64,000 bases of DNA, from the NCBI RefSeq assembly GCF_006349365.1, contig NZ_CP040899.1, positions 1,054,001 through 1,118,000 of the forward strand, read 5' to 3'. Shown here one piece after another: positions 37,556 through 45,882 of the stretch. Source of the DNA: Georgenia wutianyii (GTDB lineage Bacteria > Actinomycetota > Actinomycetes > Actinomycetales > Actinomycetaceae). Position 1 is the first letter of the stretch. Every line of letters starts with the position of its first letter. Under the pieces are notes generated by a model that saw only the letters and a program-made list of their open reading frames with translations, ran no database searches and had not been told where the DNA came from. The position numbers and the translations under genes are program-made.

Positions 37556-40468
37556 ATGACATCCAGTCCATCAACTGAGCCCCGGCGGAGGACGGCACGG
37601 CAGGTCGCGGCCTCCGTCACCGCGGCGGTGCTGGTCGCCACCGGGTCCGCTGCGGCGGCACCGGTGGCCCAGGCCGCGAGCGACGCTCTCGAGATCGACT
37701 TCGCAGTGTCCACCGGCCCGTTCAAGGGTGGCGCCTCGGGAATGCTCTACGGCCTCGGCGACGACGGCGTCCCCACGGACGCGATCATCGCCGGCGCGGG
37801 CCCCCACCACCTCACGCAGAAGGCGCCGCGCGGCGCGCAGCACCCCAACGGGGACCCGCTCGAGGTCGAGCGGGCGTTCTTCGAGAACGGGGGCGAGTAC
37901 ATGATGACCAACATCCAGGACTACTACCCCGACTGGCCCTACACGGGCGGCCGGCGGCCCGACGACTTCGAGAGCTACCTCGAGATCGTCCGCACGGTAG
38001 TCGCGGACGTCGTGGAGAACTCCGACTACCCCGAGCGGTACGTCTTCACACCCTTCAACGAGCCGGACGGCATCAACTGGTACGGGAACTGGGAGCAGAT
38101 GGGGCAGACCTTCCTCGCGGACTGGAAGGCGGCGTACGAGACGATCAAGGAGGTGTACCCGGAGGCGAGGATCGCGGGCCCCGGGGACTCGAGGTGGCAG
38201 CCTGCGAGGACGCGTGAGTTCCTCACGTTCGCGAAGGAGAACGACGTCCTGCCGGACATGTTCACCTGGCACGAGCTCGGACGGAACAACCTGGCCACCT
38301 ACCGGTCGAACTACGACGCCTACCGCGCGCTCGAGCGGGAGCTCGGGATCGGGCCGCTTCCGATCAACATCAACGAGTACGCGATGCGCCGGGACATGTC
38401 CGTCCCGGGCAACATCGTCCAGTGGCTCACGATGTTCGAGGACACCAAGGTCGACGCGCAGACCGCGTACTGGACGTACGCCGGCAACCTCAACGACAAC
38501 ATGGCCAAGTCGAACAGCGCGAACGGGGCCTGGTGGCTGCTCAAGTGGTACGCCGACCTGGGGGGCGACACCGTGCAGGTCACCCCGCCCGTCCTGAACA
38601 GGCCGGACACGCTCCAGGGGATCGCGACCCTCGACCCGGGCAAGAGGCAGGCGACCGTCCTGTTCGGTGGCACGGACAACGAGGTGCGCCTGGAGCTGTC
38701 GGGCCTCGACCCCGCAGTGTTCGGGGACGTCGTCGACATCCAGATTCGTGAGGCGGAGTGGTCCGGACAGGAAGGGGAGGCACAGGCGCCGCCCGTCGTC
38801 GCGACGCACCGGCTCGCCCTGGACGACGTGATGGTCATCGACGTCGCCAACGACGACAGGCTCTCGGCCTACCAGGCGGTCATCACGCCGGCGCTGCCCA
38901 CCCAGCCCACCGTCGACCCGACGTGGCGCGTCGAGGTGGAGGCCGAGGACACCGTGCTGCGCGACGTCACCGCCTACAACCAGTCGCCCACGGACGACTG
39001 GACGTTCGCGGCGTCACGCGGGCGGGACGTCGGGTCGACCAACCGTGTCACGTCCTCCCTCACCTGGACGGTGGACGTGCCCGCTGACGGGACCTACCGC
39101 TTCGGCGCGGTCGCGGGCGTCAACGGACCGGCCAACGGCCCTGGCCGGCATGCTCTGTTCGTCGACGGCGTCCAGGCGTCCACCATCGACTACGAGGCAG
39201 GCTTCTCCTGGGGGTACCGCGGTCGTGCGGAGACCCTGGTCGAGCTGACAGCCGGCTCCCACGAGCTGTCGGTGCGGATGAGTGCGGACGGCTCCACGCT
39301 GTTGCCCGGTTCGGACATCTCGCTCGACAAGTTCGACCTCACCCTCGTCACGGGACCCGAGACGACCACCTACCCCGCCGTCTTCGCCCGCAGCGGTGAC
39401 GCCACGGTGGACTACACCGCCGCCGACGGCGGGGCAGTCGAGGTGTCGGGGGACGGGGCCATCACGTTCTTCCCCTCGGTGCGCGAGACCGGGTACTACG
39501 ACGTCGCGCTCGAGTACGCGACGGAGGGGGCGGCCGGCGTCGACCTCGCCGTCAACCGGCGTGCCGTCGACGGCGTCGGGGCGAGTGCCGCGGGTGAGTG
39601 GGTCTCGACCGCGCGCGTGCACCTCGGCAAGGGCGTCTCGGAGGTGACCGTGGGCGCGCCGGACGGTGCCCTCGTCTCCTCGCTCACCGTCACGCGGGCC
39701 GCGGAGGCGGACAGTGAGACGGTGACGATCGAGGCCGAGGACTCCTCGCAGGTCACGCTGCACGGCGAGGCTCGTACCGAGACCGTCGCGCAGCCCACCA
39801 ACGTCTCGGGTGAACAGGTCGGTCAGCTCGGTGGGGGTGAGGGCAACTACGCCGTTGTCGCCCGGCCGGAGCAGCTCGGCGCCGGGCAGTACAACCTGTC
39901 GGTGCGCTACGCGAACGCGGAGCGGAACACCGGGCACGACTACAACACCGACGTCATCACCCGGTTCCTCGACATCGGTGAGGAGGGTGGTGAGACCACC
40001 CGCGGCGGTTTCCGGCACAACTACTCGTGGCAGGGGTTCTGGACCCACACGGTGCCGGTGGACCTCACGACCGACGAGGGAGACCTGCGGCTCGGCAACG
40101 CCACCGGAAACGCTCCGAACATCGACTGGATCCAGCTGTCGCCGCTCACTCTCGGCGTCACGAACACGGCCGGCGGGGAGCTGGCCATCGACTCCGCGGC
40201 TACGGTCCGGTGCGTGGCCGGACGGGCCCACGTGGTCGTCCGCGTGACGAACGAGAGCGCGGTCCCGGTGGCGGTGGAGATCGGCACGCCGTTCGGCACC
40301 AGGTCCGTCGCCGGGCTGGACGCTGGGCGAGCCGTGAGTGTTGCGTTCGCCTCGCGCCAGACCGAGATCGCCGCGGGAACCGCCTCGGTGGTCGCGACCG
40401 GCCTGGTCGACGGCAGCCCGGTGACCAGCCGGGCCGACGGGACGTACCTGGCAGCGGCCTGCGGCTGA
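37556..40468 (+). CDS. Secreted clan-A glycoside hydrolase with CBM-like modules
   Basis: A 970-residue exported enzyme. Residues 1-42 are a signal peptide with an RRR-containing n-region (Tat use is possible). The catalytic domain (about 45-445) has a TIM-barrel look, with the acid/base Glu169 in FNEPDG and the nucleophile Glu274 in NINEYA, the spacing of clan GH-A. Its family is unclear to me; GH39-like is one option. CBM6/35-like beta-sandwich modules follow (about 460-600 and 720-865), with a less clear module between, and a C-terminal RCVAGRAHVVVRVTN domain of the type common at the ends of actinobacterial secreted hydrolases. It probably releases the oligosaccharides taken up by the preceding transporter. 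Confidence 0.8.
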   Translation: MTSSPSTEPRRRTARQVAASVTAAVLVATGSAAAAPVAQAASDALEIDFAVSTGPFKGGASGMLYGLGDDGVPTDAIIAGAGPHHLTQKAPRGAQHPNGDPLEVERAFFENGGEYMMTNIQDYYPDWPYTGGRRPDDFESYLEIVRTVVADVVENSDYPERYVFTPFNEPDGINWYGNWEQMGQTFLADWKAAYETIKEVYPEARIAGPGDSRWQPARTREFLTFAKENDVLPDMFTWHELGRNNLATYRSNYDAYRALERELGIGPLPININEYAMRRDMSVPGNIVQWLTMFEDTKVDAQTAYWTYAGNLNDNMAKSNSANGAWWLLKWYADLGGDTVQVTPPVLNRPDTLQGIATLDPGKRQATVLFGGTDNEVRLELSGLDPAVFGDVVDIQIREAEWSGQEGEAQAPPVVATHRLALDDVMVIDVANDDRLSAYQAVITPALPTQPTVDPTWRVEVEAEDTVLRDVTAYNQSPTDDWTFAASRGRDVGSTNRVTSSLTWTVDVPADGTYRFGAVAGVNGPANGPGRHALFVDGVQASTIDYEAGFSWGYRGRAETLVELTAGSHELSVRMSADGSTLLPGSDISLDKFDLTLVTGPETTTYPAVFARSGDATVDYTAADGGAVEVSGDGAITFFPSVRETGYYDVALEYATEGAAGVDLAVNRRAVDGVGASAAGEWVSTARVHLGKGVSEVTVGAPDGALVSSLTVTRAAEADSETVTIEAEDSSQVTLHGEARTETVAQPTNVSGEQVGQLGGGEGNYAVVARPEQLGAGQYNLSVRYANAERNTGHDYNTDVITRFLDIGEEGGETTRGGFRHNYSWQGFWTHTVPVDLTTDEGDLRLGNATGNAPNIDWIQLSPLTLGVTNTAGGELAIDSAATVRCVAGRAHVVVRVTNESAVPVAVEIGTPFGTRSVAGLDAGRAVSVAFASRQTEIAAGTASVVATGLVDGSPVTSRADGTYLAAACG

Positions 40469-40473
40469 CGGTC

Positions 40474-40524
40474 CGACGAAGGGGTCTCTCGCGCCTGCTG
40501 CGGCGACGGGGGACCCCTTTGTCG
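40474..40524 (+). terminator. Terminator of galactoside cluster
   Basis: CGACGAAGGGGTC (40474-40486) pairs with GACCCCTTTGTCG (40512-40524), 13 bp with one G-U pair. It ends the operon before the GntR gene. Confidence 0.75.
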
Positions 40525-40597
40525 TGCCCTGAGCGCGCGTCGGCTCGTGCGACCCGCGGCGCGGGGCGGAAGGGCTTGACCGCCCGACCGGTTCTAT

Positions 40598-40621
40598 GGT
40601 TCATTACTCATGTAATGAACC
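40598..40621 (+). promoter_or_regulatory. GntR (YtrA-type) operator
   Basis: GGTTCATTAC-TCAT-GTAATGAACC is a perfect 10-bp inverted repeat with a 4-base spacer. It lies just after a TTGACC -35-like element (40576-40581) and 18 bases before the GntR start codon. The position suggests autorepression of the whole ABC operon. Confidence 0.75.
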
Positions 40622-40639
40622 AGTGAGGGAGGTGCTCCG

Positions 40640-41002
40640 ATGTTCGACGGACCCGAGCCGATCTACGTGCAGATCGCCGAGCACCTGCGTCGCCAGGTCC
40701 TCGACGGGACGCTGGCCGAGGGTGACCAGGTCATGAGCACCACCCAGTACGCGACCACCTACCGGATCAACCCCGCCACCGCTGCCAAGGCCTTCGCGCA
40801 GCTCGTGGACGAGGGCGTCATCTACAAACAGCGAGGAGTGGGCATGTTCGTCGCCGACGGTGCCCGGGAGCGGCTGCGCGAGCGTCGCCGGGGCGCCTTC
40901 TTCACCGACCACCTCGACGCGGTCCTCGACGAGGCCCGCATGCTCGGCATCACGCCGGGCGAGGTCGTGCGCTACATCGAGCAGAGGGGGGAGCGGGCAT
41001 GA
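40640..41002 (+). CDS. GntR-family regulator, YtrA type
   Basis: A 120-residue repressor of the short YtrA subfamily. A winged helix (IYVQIAEHLRRQVLDGTLAEGDQVMSTTQYATTYRINPATAAKAF is the fold, split by a turn) is followed by about 40 residues for dimerisation and no effector domain. YtrA regulators usually sit at the head of ABC transporter operons and respond to cell-envelope-active compounds. ATG 40640 follows GTGAGGGAGGTG. Its TGA overlaps the start of the ABC ATPase gene. Confidence 0.92.
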   Translation: MFDGPEPIYVQIAEHLRRQVLDGTLAEGDQVMSTTQYATTYRINPATAAKAFAQLVDEGVIYKQRGVGMFVADGARERLRERRRGAFFTDHLDAVLDEARMLGITPGEVVRYIEQRGERA

Positions 41003-41880
41003 GCGGTCTCGACGTCGAGCTGCGCGACCTCACCGTCGACTTCAAGGACACCCGGGCGGTCGACTCCGCCACCGTCCGACTCCCGGCCAACACCATCACC
41101 GGGCTGCTCGGCCGCAACGGCTCGGGCAAGACGACGATGCTCTCCGCCGTCGCCTCGCTCCTGCGCCCCACCAGCGGGCAGGTGCTCGTCGACGGGCGCG
41201 ACCCGTACGAGGACGAGGCCCTCATGGAGCAGGTGTGCCTCATCAGGGAGGGCGGCGACGTCCTGCCGGACGAGAAGATCCGGGTCACCCTCGACTTCGT
41301 CGCCTCGGCCCGCCCGCGGTGGGACCAGGCCTACGCCGAGGAGCTCCTCGAGACCTTCGAGCTCGACCCCGGCAAGAAGCCGGCCAAGCTCTCCCGCGGC
41401 AAGCGCTCCGCGCTCGGTGCCGTCATCGGCCTGGCCTCGCGCGCCCCGGTGACGATGTTCGACGAGGTCTACCTCGGCATGGACGCACCTTCCCGCCGCC
41501 GCTTCTACGAGCTGCTCATCGCCGACTACGTCGAGCACCCGCGCACCGTCGTCGTCTCCAGCCACCTCATCAGCGAGGTCGAGCAGCTCTTCGAGAACGT
41601 CGTCGTGCTCGACCGCGGCGCGGTGCTCGTCGCCGAGGAGGCCGAGACGCTGCGCGAGCAGGGCGCCACCGTCACCGGCGCCGCCGACCGGGTGGACGCC
41701 GCGACCGCCGGGCTGCGCGTGCTCGGGGAGACCGTGCTCGGCCCCACGAAGCAGGTGACCGTGCTCGGGCGCCTCGACCAGGAGACGCGCGAGCGGCTGC
41801 ACGCCGACGGCCTGGAGGTCGGGGCCGTGCCTCTCCAGGACCTGTTCATCGCCCTCACCGACAAGGAGGTGCGCCGATGA
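40999..41880 (+). CDS. ABC transporter ATPase, YtrB-like
   Basis: Nucleotide-binding subunit of 293 residues. Walker A is GRNGSGKT (38-45), Walker B is VTMFDEVYLGMD, and the switch His is in VVVSSHLISEVE. The signature is LSRGKRSALG, not LSGGQ, a variant also met in YtrB-type ATPases. The C-terminal 80 residues form an extra domain. It pairs with the following permease. The substrate is unknown; export of, or resistance to, an envelope-active compound is the usual role of such operons. Confidence 0.88.
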   Translation: MSGLDVELRDLTVDFKDTRAVDSATVRLPANTITGLLGRNGSGKTTMLSAVASLLRPTSGQVLVDGRDPYEDEALMEQVCLIREGGDVLPDEKIRVTLDFVASARPRWDQAYAEELLETFELDPGKKPAKLSRGKRSALGAVIGLASRAPVTMFDEVYLGMDAPSRRRFYELLIADYVEHPRTVVVSSHLISEVEQLFENVVVLDRGAVLVAEEAETLREQGATVTGAADRVDAATAGLRVLGETVLGPTKQVTVLGRLDQETRERLHADGLEVGAVPLQDLFIALTDKEVRR

Positions 41881-42632
41881 GTCGCACCGTAGCGCCGCCG
41901 AGCCGGGCCCGTGCCCGCCGCCCGCAGTGGGTCCGCGCGGCGGACCGTCACCTGAGGATCTACGGGTTCATGTGGGCGTGGTTCTGGGGGATCTGCGTCG
42001 CCGGGATCGTCGTCACCACCCTCGTCGTCCTGGGGGTGAGCGGCACCGTCGACTTCTCCGTCGTCCAGTTCGTCCGGCAGGGACCGCTCGTCTGGTTCCT
42101 CATGTCCATCGCCATCCTCGTGGCCACCGTCTACCTGGGCCCGCACGTCGCCAACGGGATGACCCGTCGCTCGTTCGTCGGCGGGTCCCTGGTGGCCGGC
42201 GTCCTGGCCGCCCTGCTCCACGCGGTCACGGGGACCGTCCTCACGCTCCTCGAGGGCGTCCTCTACGCCCGGATGGGCTGGGACCACGACGCGACGCCGG
42301 GAGTCGAGTACACCGAGGGGGTCTGGCAGACCGGGCTCGGCCCGCTCCTCCTGGACTACTCGCTCGCCGCGGCGGCCGGCACGATCGGCGGCCTGCTCAT
42401 CGGCATCACCTACTACCGGCTCGGCGGCTGGTGGGGCACCTTCGCCCTCCCGCTCACCGTGCTGCCGGTGCTCTACACGATGTTCGCCACCAGCTGGAGC
42501 GAGGCTCCCTTCGTCCCCTGGGACGTGCCGCCCGTGGCCGCGGTCCTCGCCGGCGGCGTGCTCCTGGTGGCCGCGGCCATCGCGTTCGCCCTGCTCGCCC
42601 GGACCGTCCCCGTCAAGCGATCGGAGTCCTGA
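41877..42632 (+). CDS. ABC permease partner of YtrB-like ATPase
   Basis: A 251-residue membrane protein. A basic N-terminal tail (RARARRPQWVRAADRHLR) is followed by six hydrophobic segments. A larger extracytoplasmic loop near residues 130-150 contains MGWDHDATPGVEYTEG. No family beyond ABC-2-like permease can be stated. ATG 41877 overlaps the stop of the ATPase gene. Confidence 0.8.
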   Translation: MSRTVAPPSRARARRPQWVRAADRHLRIYGFMWAWFWGICVAGIVVTTLVVLGVSGTVDFSVVQFVRQGPLVWFLMSIAILVATVYLGPHVANGMTRRSFVGGSLVAGVLAALLHAVTGTVLTLLEGVLYARMGWDHDATPGVEYTEGVWQTGLGPLLLDYSLAAAAGTIGGLLIGITYYRLGGWWGTFALPLTVLPVLYTMFATSWSEAPFVPWDVPPVAAVLAGGVLLVAAAIAFALLARTVPVKRSES

Positions 42633-42633
42633 C

Positions 42634-43566
42634 ATGGAACCCGTCATCGAGATCCGCAACCTGCGCAAGACCTACGGCGCCAAGGTCGCCGTCGCCGACC
42701 TCAGCCTCACCATCGGGCGGGGGGAGATCTTCGGGATCCTCGGCCCCAACGGTGCCGGGAAGACGACGACGGTGGAGTGCCTCGCCGGCCTGCGCCAGGC
42801 CGACGGTGGCACCGTCCGCCTCCTCGGGGCCGACCCGCAGCGCGACCCGTCCGCGGTCCGGGAGCGCCTGGGCATCCAGCTCCAGGAGTCCAGGCTGCCG
42901 CCCAAGCTCCGGGTCCTGGAGGCACTGCGGCTGTACGCCTCCTTCTACGCCGACCCCGCCGACCCGGAGGAGCTCCTCGAGCTGCTCGGCCTGCAGGACA
43001 GACGGGATACCGCCTTCGCCGACCTCTCCGGCGGTCAGCAGCAGCGGCTGTCCATCGCGCTCGCGCTCGTGGGGAACCCCGAGGTCGCGATCCTCGACGA
43101 GCTCACCACGGGCCTGGACCCGCAGGCCCGCCGCGACACGTGGGCGCTCATCGAGCGGGTGCGCGACACGGGCGTGACGATCGTGCTCGTCACCCACTTC
43201 ATGGACGAGGCCGAGCGGCTGTGCGACAGGCTCGTCATCATCGACGACGGCCGCGTCGTCGCCGAGGGCAGCCCGGCGGAGCTCATCCGGGCACAGGAGG
43301 ACGAGCGAGCCTTCCGCCTTCGCCTGCCCGACGGGTCGCCCGACTCGATCCCCGCCGTCCTCGCGGCGCTGCCGGACGTCACCTCCGTCACGCCCGACGA
43401 CGGGGAGTACGTGGTGAGGGGCGGCCACCGGGTCCTGCCCGCCGCCGTCCTGGCCCTCGCGGAGCGCGACGTCGTCCCCGAGGAGATCCGCACCCTGTCC
43501 CGCACGCTCGAGGACGTCTTCGTCCGCGTGACCGGGACCCCGACCCACGAGGAGGTCTCCTCATGA
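42634..43566 (+). CDS. ABC-2 exporter ATPase, DrrA-like
   Basis: A 310-residue nucleotide-binding protein. Walker A is GPNGAGKT (37-44), the signature LSGGQQQRLSIAL, Walker B VAILDELTTGLDP, and the switch His is in VLVTHFMDEAE. A C-terminal domain of about 90 residues follows, as in DrrA/CcmA-type drug or lipid exporters. It starts one base after the previous stop, so it belongs to the GntR-controlled operon. Its substrate is unknown. Confidence 0.92.
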   Translation: MEPVIEIRNLRKTYGAKVAVADLSLTIGRGEIFGILGPNGAGKTTTVECLAGLRQADGGTVRLLGADPQRDPSAVRERLGIQLQESRLPPKLRVLEALRLYASFYADPADPEELLELLGLQDRRDTAFADLSGGQQQRLSIALALVGNPEVAILDELTTGLDPQARRDTWALIERVRDTGVTIVLVTHFMDEAERLCDRLVIIDDGRVVAEGSPAELIRAQEDERAFRLRLPDGSPDSIPAVLAALPDVTSVTPDDGEYVVRGGHRVLPAAVLALAERDVVPEEIRTLSRTLEDVFVRVTGTPTHEEVSS

Positions 43567-44345
43567 CCACGCTCACCGCACGCTCCCGGACGAGAGGGAT
43601 GGCCACTCTCACCCTCGCCGAGGCCCGGCTGTTCACGCGGGACTTCAGCAGCCTGTTCTTCGCGCTGCTCTTCCCGACGGTGCTCGTCCTGGGGATCGGC
43701 TTCATCATCCCCGGGATGCGCGACACGATCGTGGAGCTGCCCGAGCCGTGGCTCGGCCTGCGGCCGGTCGACCTCATGGCGCCGATCGCGCTCGCCACGG
43801 CCATGGCGAGCGTCGCCCTCATCACGCTGCCGGTCTACCTCGCCGACTACCGGCACAACGGCGTCCTGCGTCGCCTGTCCACGACGCCGATGCGCCCGCA
43901 GGGCGTGCTCGTCGCCCACGTCCTCATCAACGTCGTCGCCGTCGTCGCGGCCTCGCTGCTCGCCCTGCTCGCCGCGTCGCTCGCCTTCGGCACCCCGGCA
44001 CCGGACCAGCCGCTGCTCGCGCTCGGCGCCTTCGTCCTCGGGACGGCGGCGATGTTCGGGATCGGGCTGCTCATCGCGGCCCGTTCCCCCAAGGGCAGCG
44101 CCGCCTCCGGCCTCGGGATGATCATCTACTTCCCGATGCTGCTCTTCGCCGGCATGTGGACGCCCGGCCCGATGATGCCGGAGTCGCTGGCCACCATCGC
44201 CACCTGGACGCCGCTCGGCGCGGCGAGCCAGGCGCTCATGACCGCGTGGTTCGAGGGCGGCTTCCCGGCCCAGCAGCTGCTCGTCATGGCCGGCTACGTC
44301 CTCGTCTGCTACCCGCTGGCGGCCAAGCTGTTCCGCTGGTCCTGA
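43563..44345 (+). CDS. ABC-2 exporter permease, DrrB-like
   Basis: A 260-residue permease with six hydrophobic segments and an ABC-2 fold. The region YRHNGVLRRLSTTPMRP is the conserved cytosolic loop of DrrB-type permeases, and IIYFPMLLFAGMWTP is the typical fifth segment. The ATG overlaps the stop of the ATPase gene. Last gene of the operon. Confidence 0.9.
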   Translation: MTTLTARSRTRGMATLTLAEARLFTRDFSSLFFALLFPTVLVLGIGFIIPGMRDTIVELPEPWLGLRPVDLMAPIALATAMASVALITLPVYLADYRHNGVLRRLSTTPMRPQGVLVAHVLINVVAVVAASLLALLAASLAFGTPAPDQPLLALGAFVLGTAAMFGIGLLIAARSPKGSAASGLGMIIYFPMLLFAGMWTPGPMMPESLATIATWTPLGAASQALMTAWFEGGFPAQQLLVMAGYVLVCYPLAAKLFRWS

Positions 44346-44350
44346 GCGGC

Positions 44351-44413
44351 GGCGCGGGGTGCCGAGGGCGCCCCTCCGTGGAGGGCGGAGGGGCGCCCTC
44401 GGCACCCCGCGCC
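44351..44413 (+). terminator. Very long perfect hairpin terminator
   Basis: The arms 44351-44377 and 44387-44413 are perfectly complementary over 27 bp, with a 9-base loop. The stem begins GGCGCGGGGTGCCGAGG. No U-tract follows. It ends the ABC operon. Confidence 0.8.
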
Positions 44414-44479
44414 CCGGCGTGACCAACGCCCCATCCGGCAGTCCGTCCCCGATGGTTGGGCGCGGGGCCCAGGGTCTGG

Positions 44480-44485
44480 CAGAAT
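44480..44485 (+). promoter_or_regulatory. Possible rpsP -10 hexamer
   Basis: CAGAAT in CTGGCAGAATGTTGC lies about 128 bases before the rpsP start codon. A related GTGGCAAGATGG stands before rplS. The leader between promoter and gene holds no ORF I can support. Confidence 0.4.
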
Positions 44486-44612
44486 GTTGCGCTGTACTCG
44501 GACCGCAGGGCCCCTCTCACCCGGCGGAACCGTGTCCAGGGCCAACCTCGTGCCCGTGACCCACCGGGACCGAGCGCGGACCACCTCACATGAACCAGGA
44601 GTGACCACCACA

Positions 44613-45071
44613 GTGGCAGTCAAGATCCGTCTCAAGCGCATGGGCAAGATGCGCGCCCCGTACTACCGCGTCGTCGTCATGGACAGCCGCACGAAGCGCG
44701 ACGGTCGTGCGATCGAGGAGATCGGCAAGTACCACCCGACCGAGGAGCCCTCGTTCATCGAGATCGACTCCGACCGGGCCCAGTACTGGCTCTCCGTCGG
44801 TGCGCAGCCCACCGAGCAGGTGGCCGCGCTCCTCAAGATCACCGGCGACTGGCAGAAGTTCAAGGGCCTCCCGGGCGCCGAGGGCACCCTGCGGTCCAAG
44901 GACGGCTCCGCCGAGCGCGCCGCCGAGGCCAAGGCCGCGGCGATCAAGGCCGCCGAGGACGAGGCCGAGAAGCGCAAGGCCAAGGCCTCCGAGGCGAAGG
45001 CCGCCGAGGCCGCGGCTCCCGCGGAGGACACCTCCGCCGAGGAGACCACCGACGAGACCAATGCTGGCTGA
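44613..45071 (+). CDS. rpsP: 30S ribosomal protein S16
   Basis: Ribosomal small-subunit protein, 152 residues. The conserved core [26 protein letters not shown] begins at the GTG (split here across the start), and the family domain ends near residue 95. A long alanine/glutamate/lysine-rich tail follows, as in many actinobacteria. GTG 44613 was chosen over GTG 44601 because the conserved sequence starts there and CAGGAG is at suitable distance. It overlaps the khpA start by 11 bases. Confidence 0.95.
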   Translation: MAVKIRLKRMGKMRAPYYRVVVMDSRTKRDGRAIEEIGKYHPTEEPSFIEIDSDRAQYWLSVGAQPTEQVAALLKITGDWQKFKGLPGAEGTLRSKDGSAERAAEAKAAAIKAAEDEAEKRKAKASEAKAAEAAAPAEDTSAEETTDETNAG

Positions 45072-45300
45072 CGCTCTCGAGCACCTGGTGCGTGGCGTCG
45101 TCGACAACCCCGACGACGTCACCGTCACCTCCCGCTCGCTGCGCCGCGGCGAGCTGCTCGAGGTGCGCGTCAACCCCGACGACCTCGGCCGCGTCATCGG
45201 CCGGCAGGGGCGCACCGCTCGCGCGCTGCGCACCGTCGTCTCCGCGCTGTCCACGCGCGGCCCGGTCCGCGTCGACGTCGTCGACACCGACCTGCGCTGA
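45061..45300 (+). CDS. khpA: KH-domain RNA-binding protein KhpA
   Basis: A 79-residue single KH domain with the GxxG loop in [17 protein letters not shown]. In other bacteria KhpA forms a dimer with KhpB (EloR/Jag) and binds RNA, affecting cell elongation and division. Location directly after rpsP and before rimM is conserved in actinobacteria and many Firmicutes. ATG 45061 lies within the end of rpsP. Confidence 0.92.
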   Translation: MLADALEHLVRGVVDNPDDVTVTSRSLRRGELLEVRVNPDDLGRVIGRQGRTARALRTVVSALSTRGPVRVDVVDTDLR

Positions 45301-45309
45301 TCGTCAGCC

Positions 45310-45345
45310 GCGAGCCCTGGTTCACCCCGGTGAGCCAGGGCTCGC
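45310..45345 (+). terminator. Hairpin between khpA and rimM
   Basis: GCGAGCCCTGG (45310-45320) pairs perfectly with CCAGGGCTCGC (45335-45345); the stem can extend inward through TTCACC/GGTGAG with one G-U. It is followed by GCCGTTCT. It may attenuate read-through from the ribosomal-protein genes. Confidence 0.6.
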
Positions 45346-45371
45346 GCCGTTCTACCACCGAGGAGTCCGAG

Positions 45372-45881
45372 ATGGAGCTCGTCGTCGCCCGTGTGGGCGC
45401 CGCCCACGGCCTGCAGGGCATGGTCCGCCTCGAGGTCCGTACCGACGACCCCGCCGGGCGCTTCGCCCCCGGCGCCGTCCTGCCGACCGATCCCGCCGAC
45501 CGCGGCCCGCTCACCGTCGTCCAGAGCACCGAGCGCAGCGGCTCGTGGTACGCCCGGTTCGCCGAGGTCCCCGACCGCACCGCCGCCGAGGCGCTGCGCG
45601 GCACGCTCCTGCTCGTCACCGTCGAGGACGAGGTGGAGGAGGACGCCTGGTACCCCCACGAGCTCGTCGGGCTGCCCGTCGAGGACACGACCGGCCGCCA
45701 CGTCGGGACCGTCGCGGGCATCGAGCACCTGCCCGCCCAGGACGTCCTCGTCCTCACCGAGGAGAACGGCGCGCGCACCCTCGTGCCGTTCGTCGCCGAG
45801 ATCGTCCCGCTCGTCGACGTGCCCGGGCGCCGGGTCGTCATCGACCCGCCCCACGGCCTGCTCGCCGCCGACGAGGCCTGA
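45372..45881 (+). CDS. rimM: Ribosome maturation factor RimM
   Basis: Assists maturation of the 30S head and binds S19, 169 residues. The N-terminal domain has [22 protein letters not shown] split across two strands. A PRC-barrel C-terminal domain follows, with [11 protein letters not shown] and [23 protein letters not shown] 45372 follows GAGGAGTCC. It precedes trmD with a one-base gap, the usual order. Confidence 0.95.
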   Translation: MELVVARVGAAHGLQGMVRLEVRTDDPAGRFAPGAVLPTDPADRGPLTVVQSTERSGSWYARFAEVPDRTAAEALRGTLLLVTVEDEVEEDAWYPHELVGLPVEDTTGRHVGTVAGIEHLPAQDVLVLTEENGARTLVPFVAEIVPLVDVPGRRVVIDPPHGLLAADEA

Positions 45882-45882
45882 C

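Noticed and set aside
40999..44345. Antibiotic biosynthesis cluster
   Set aside because: Only regulator and transporter genes are present; no biosynthetic enzymes.
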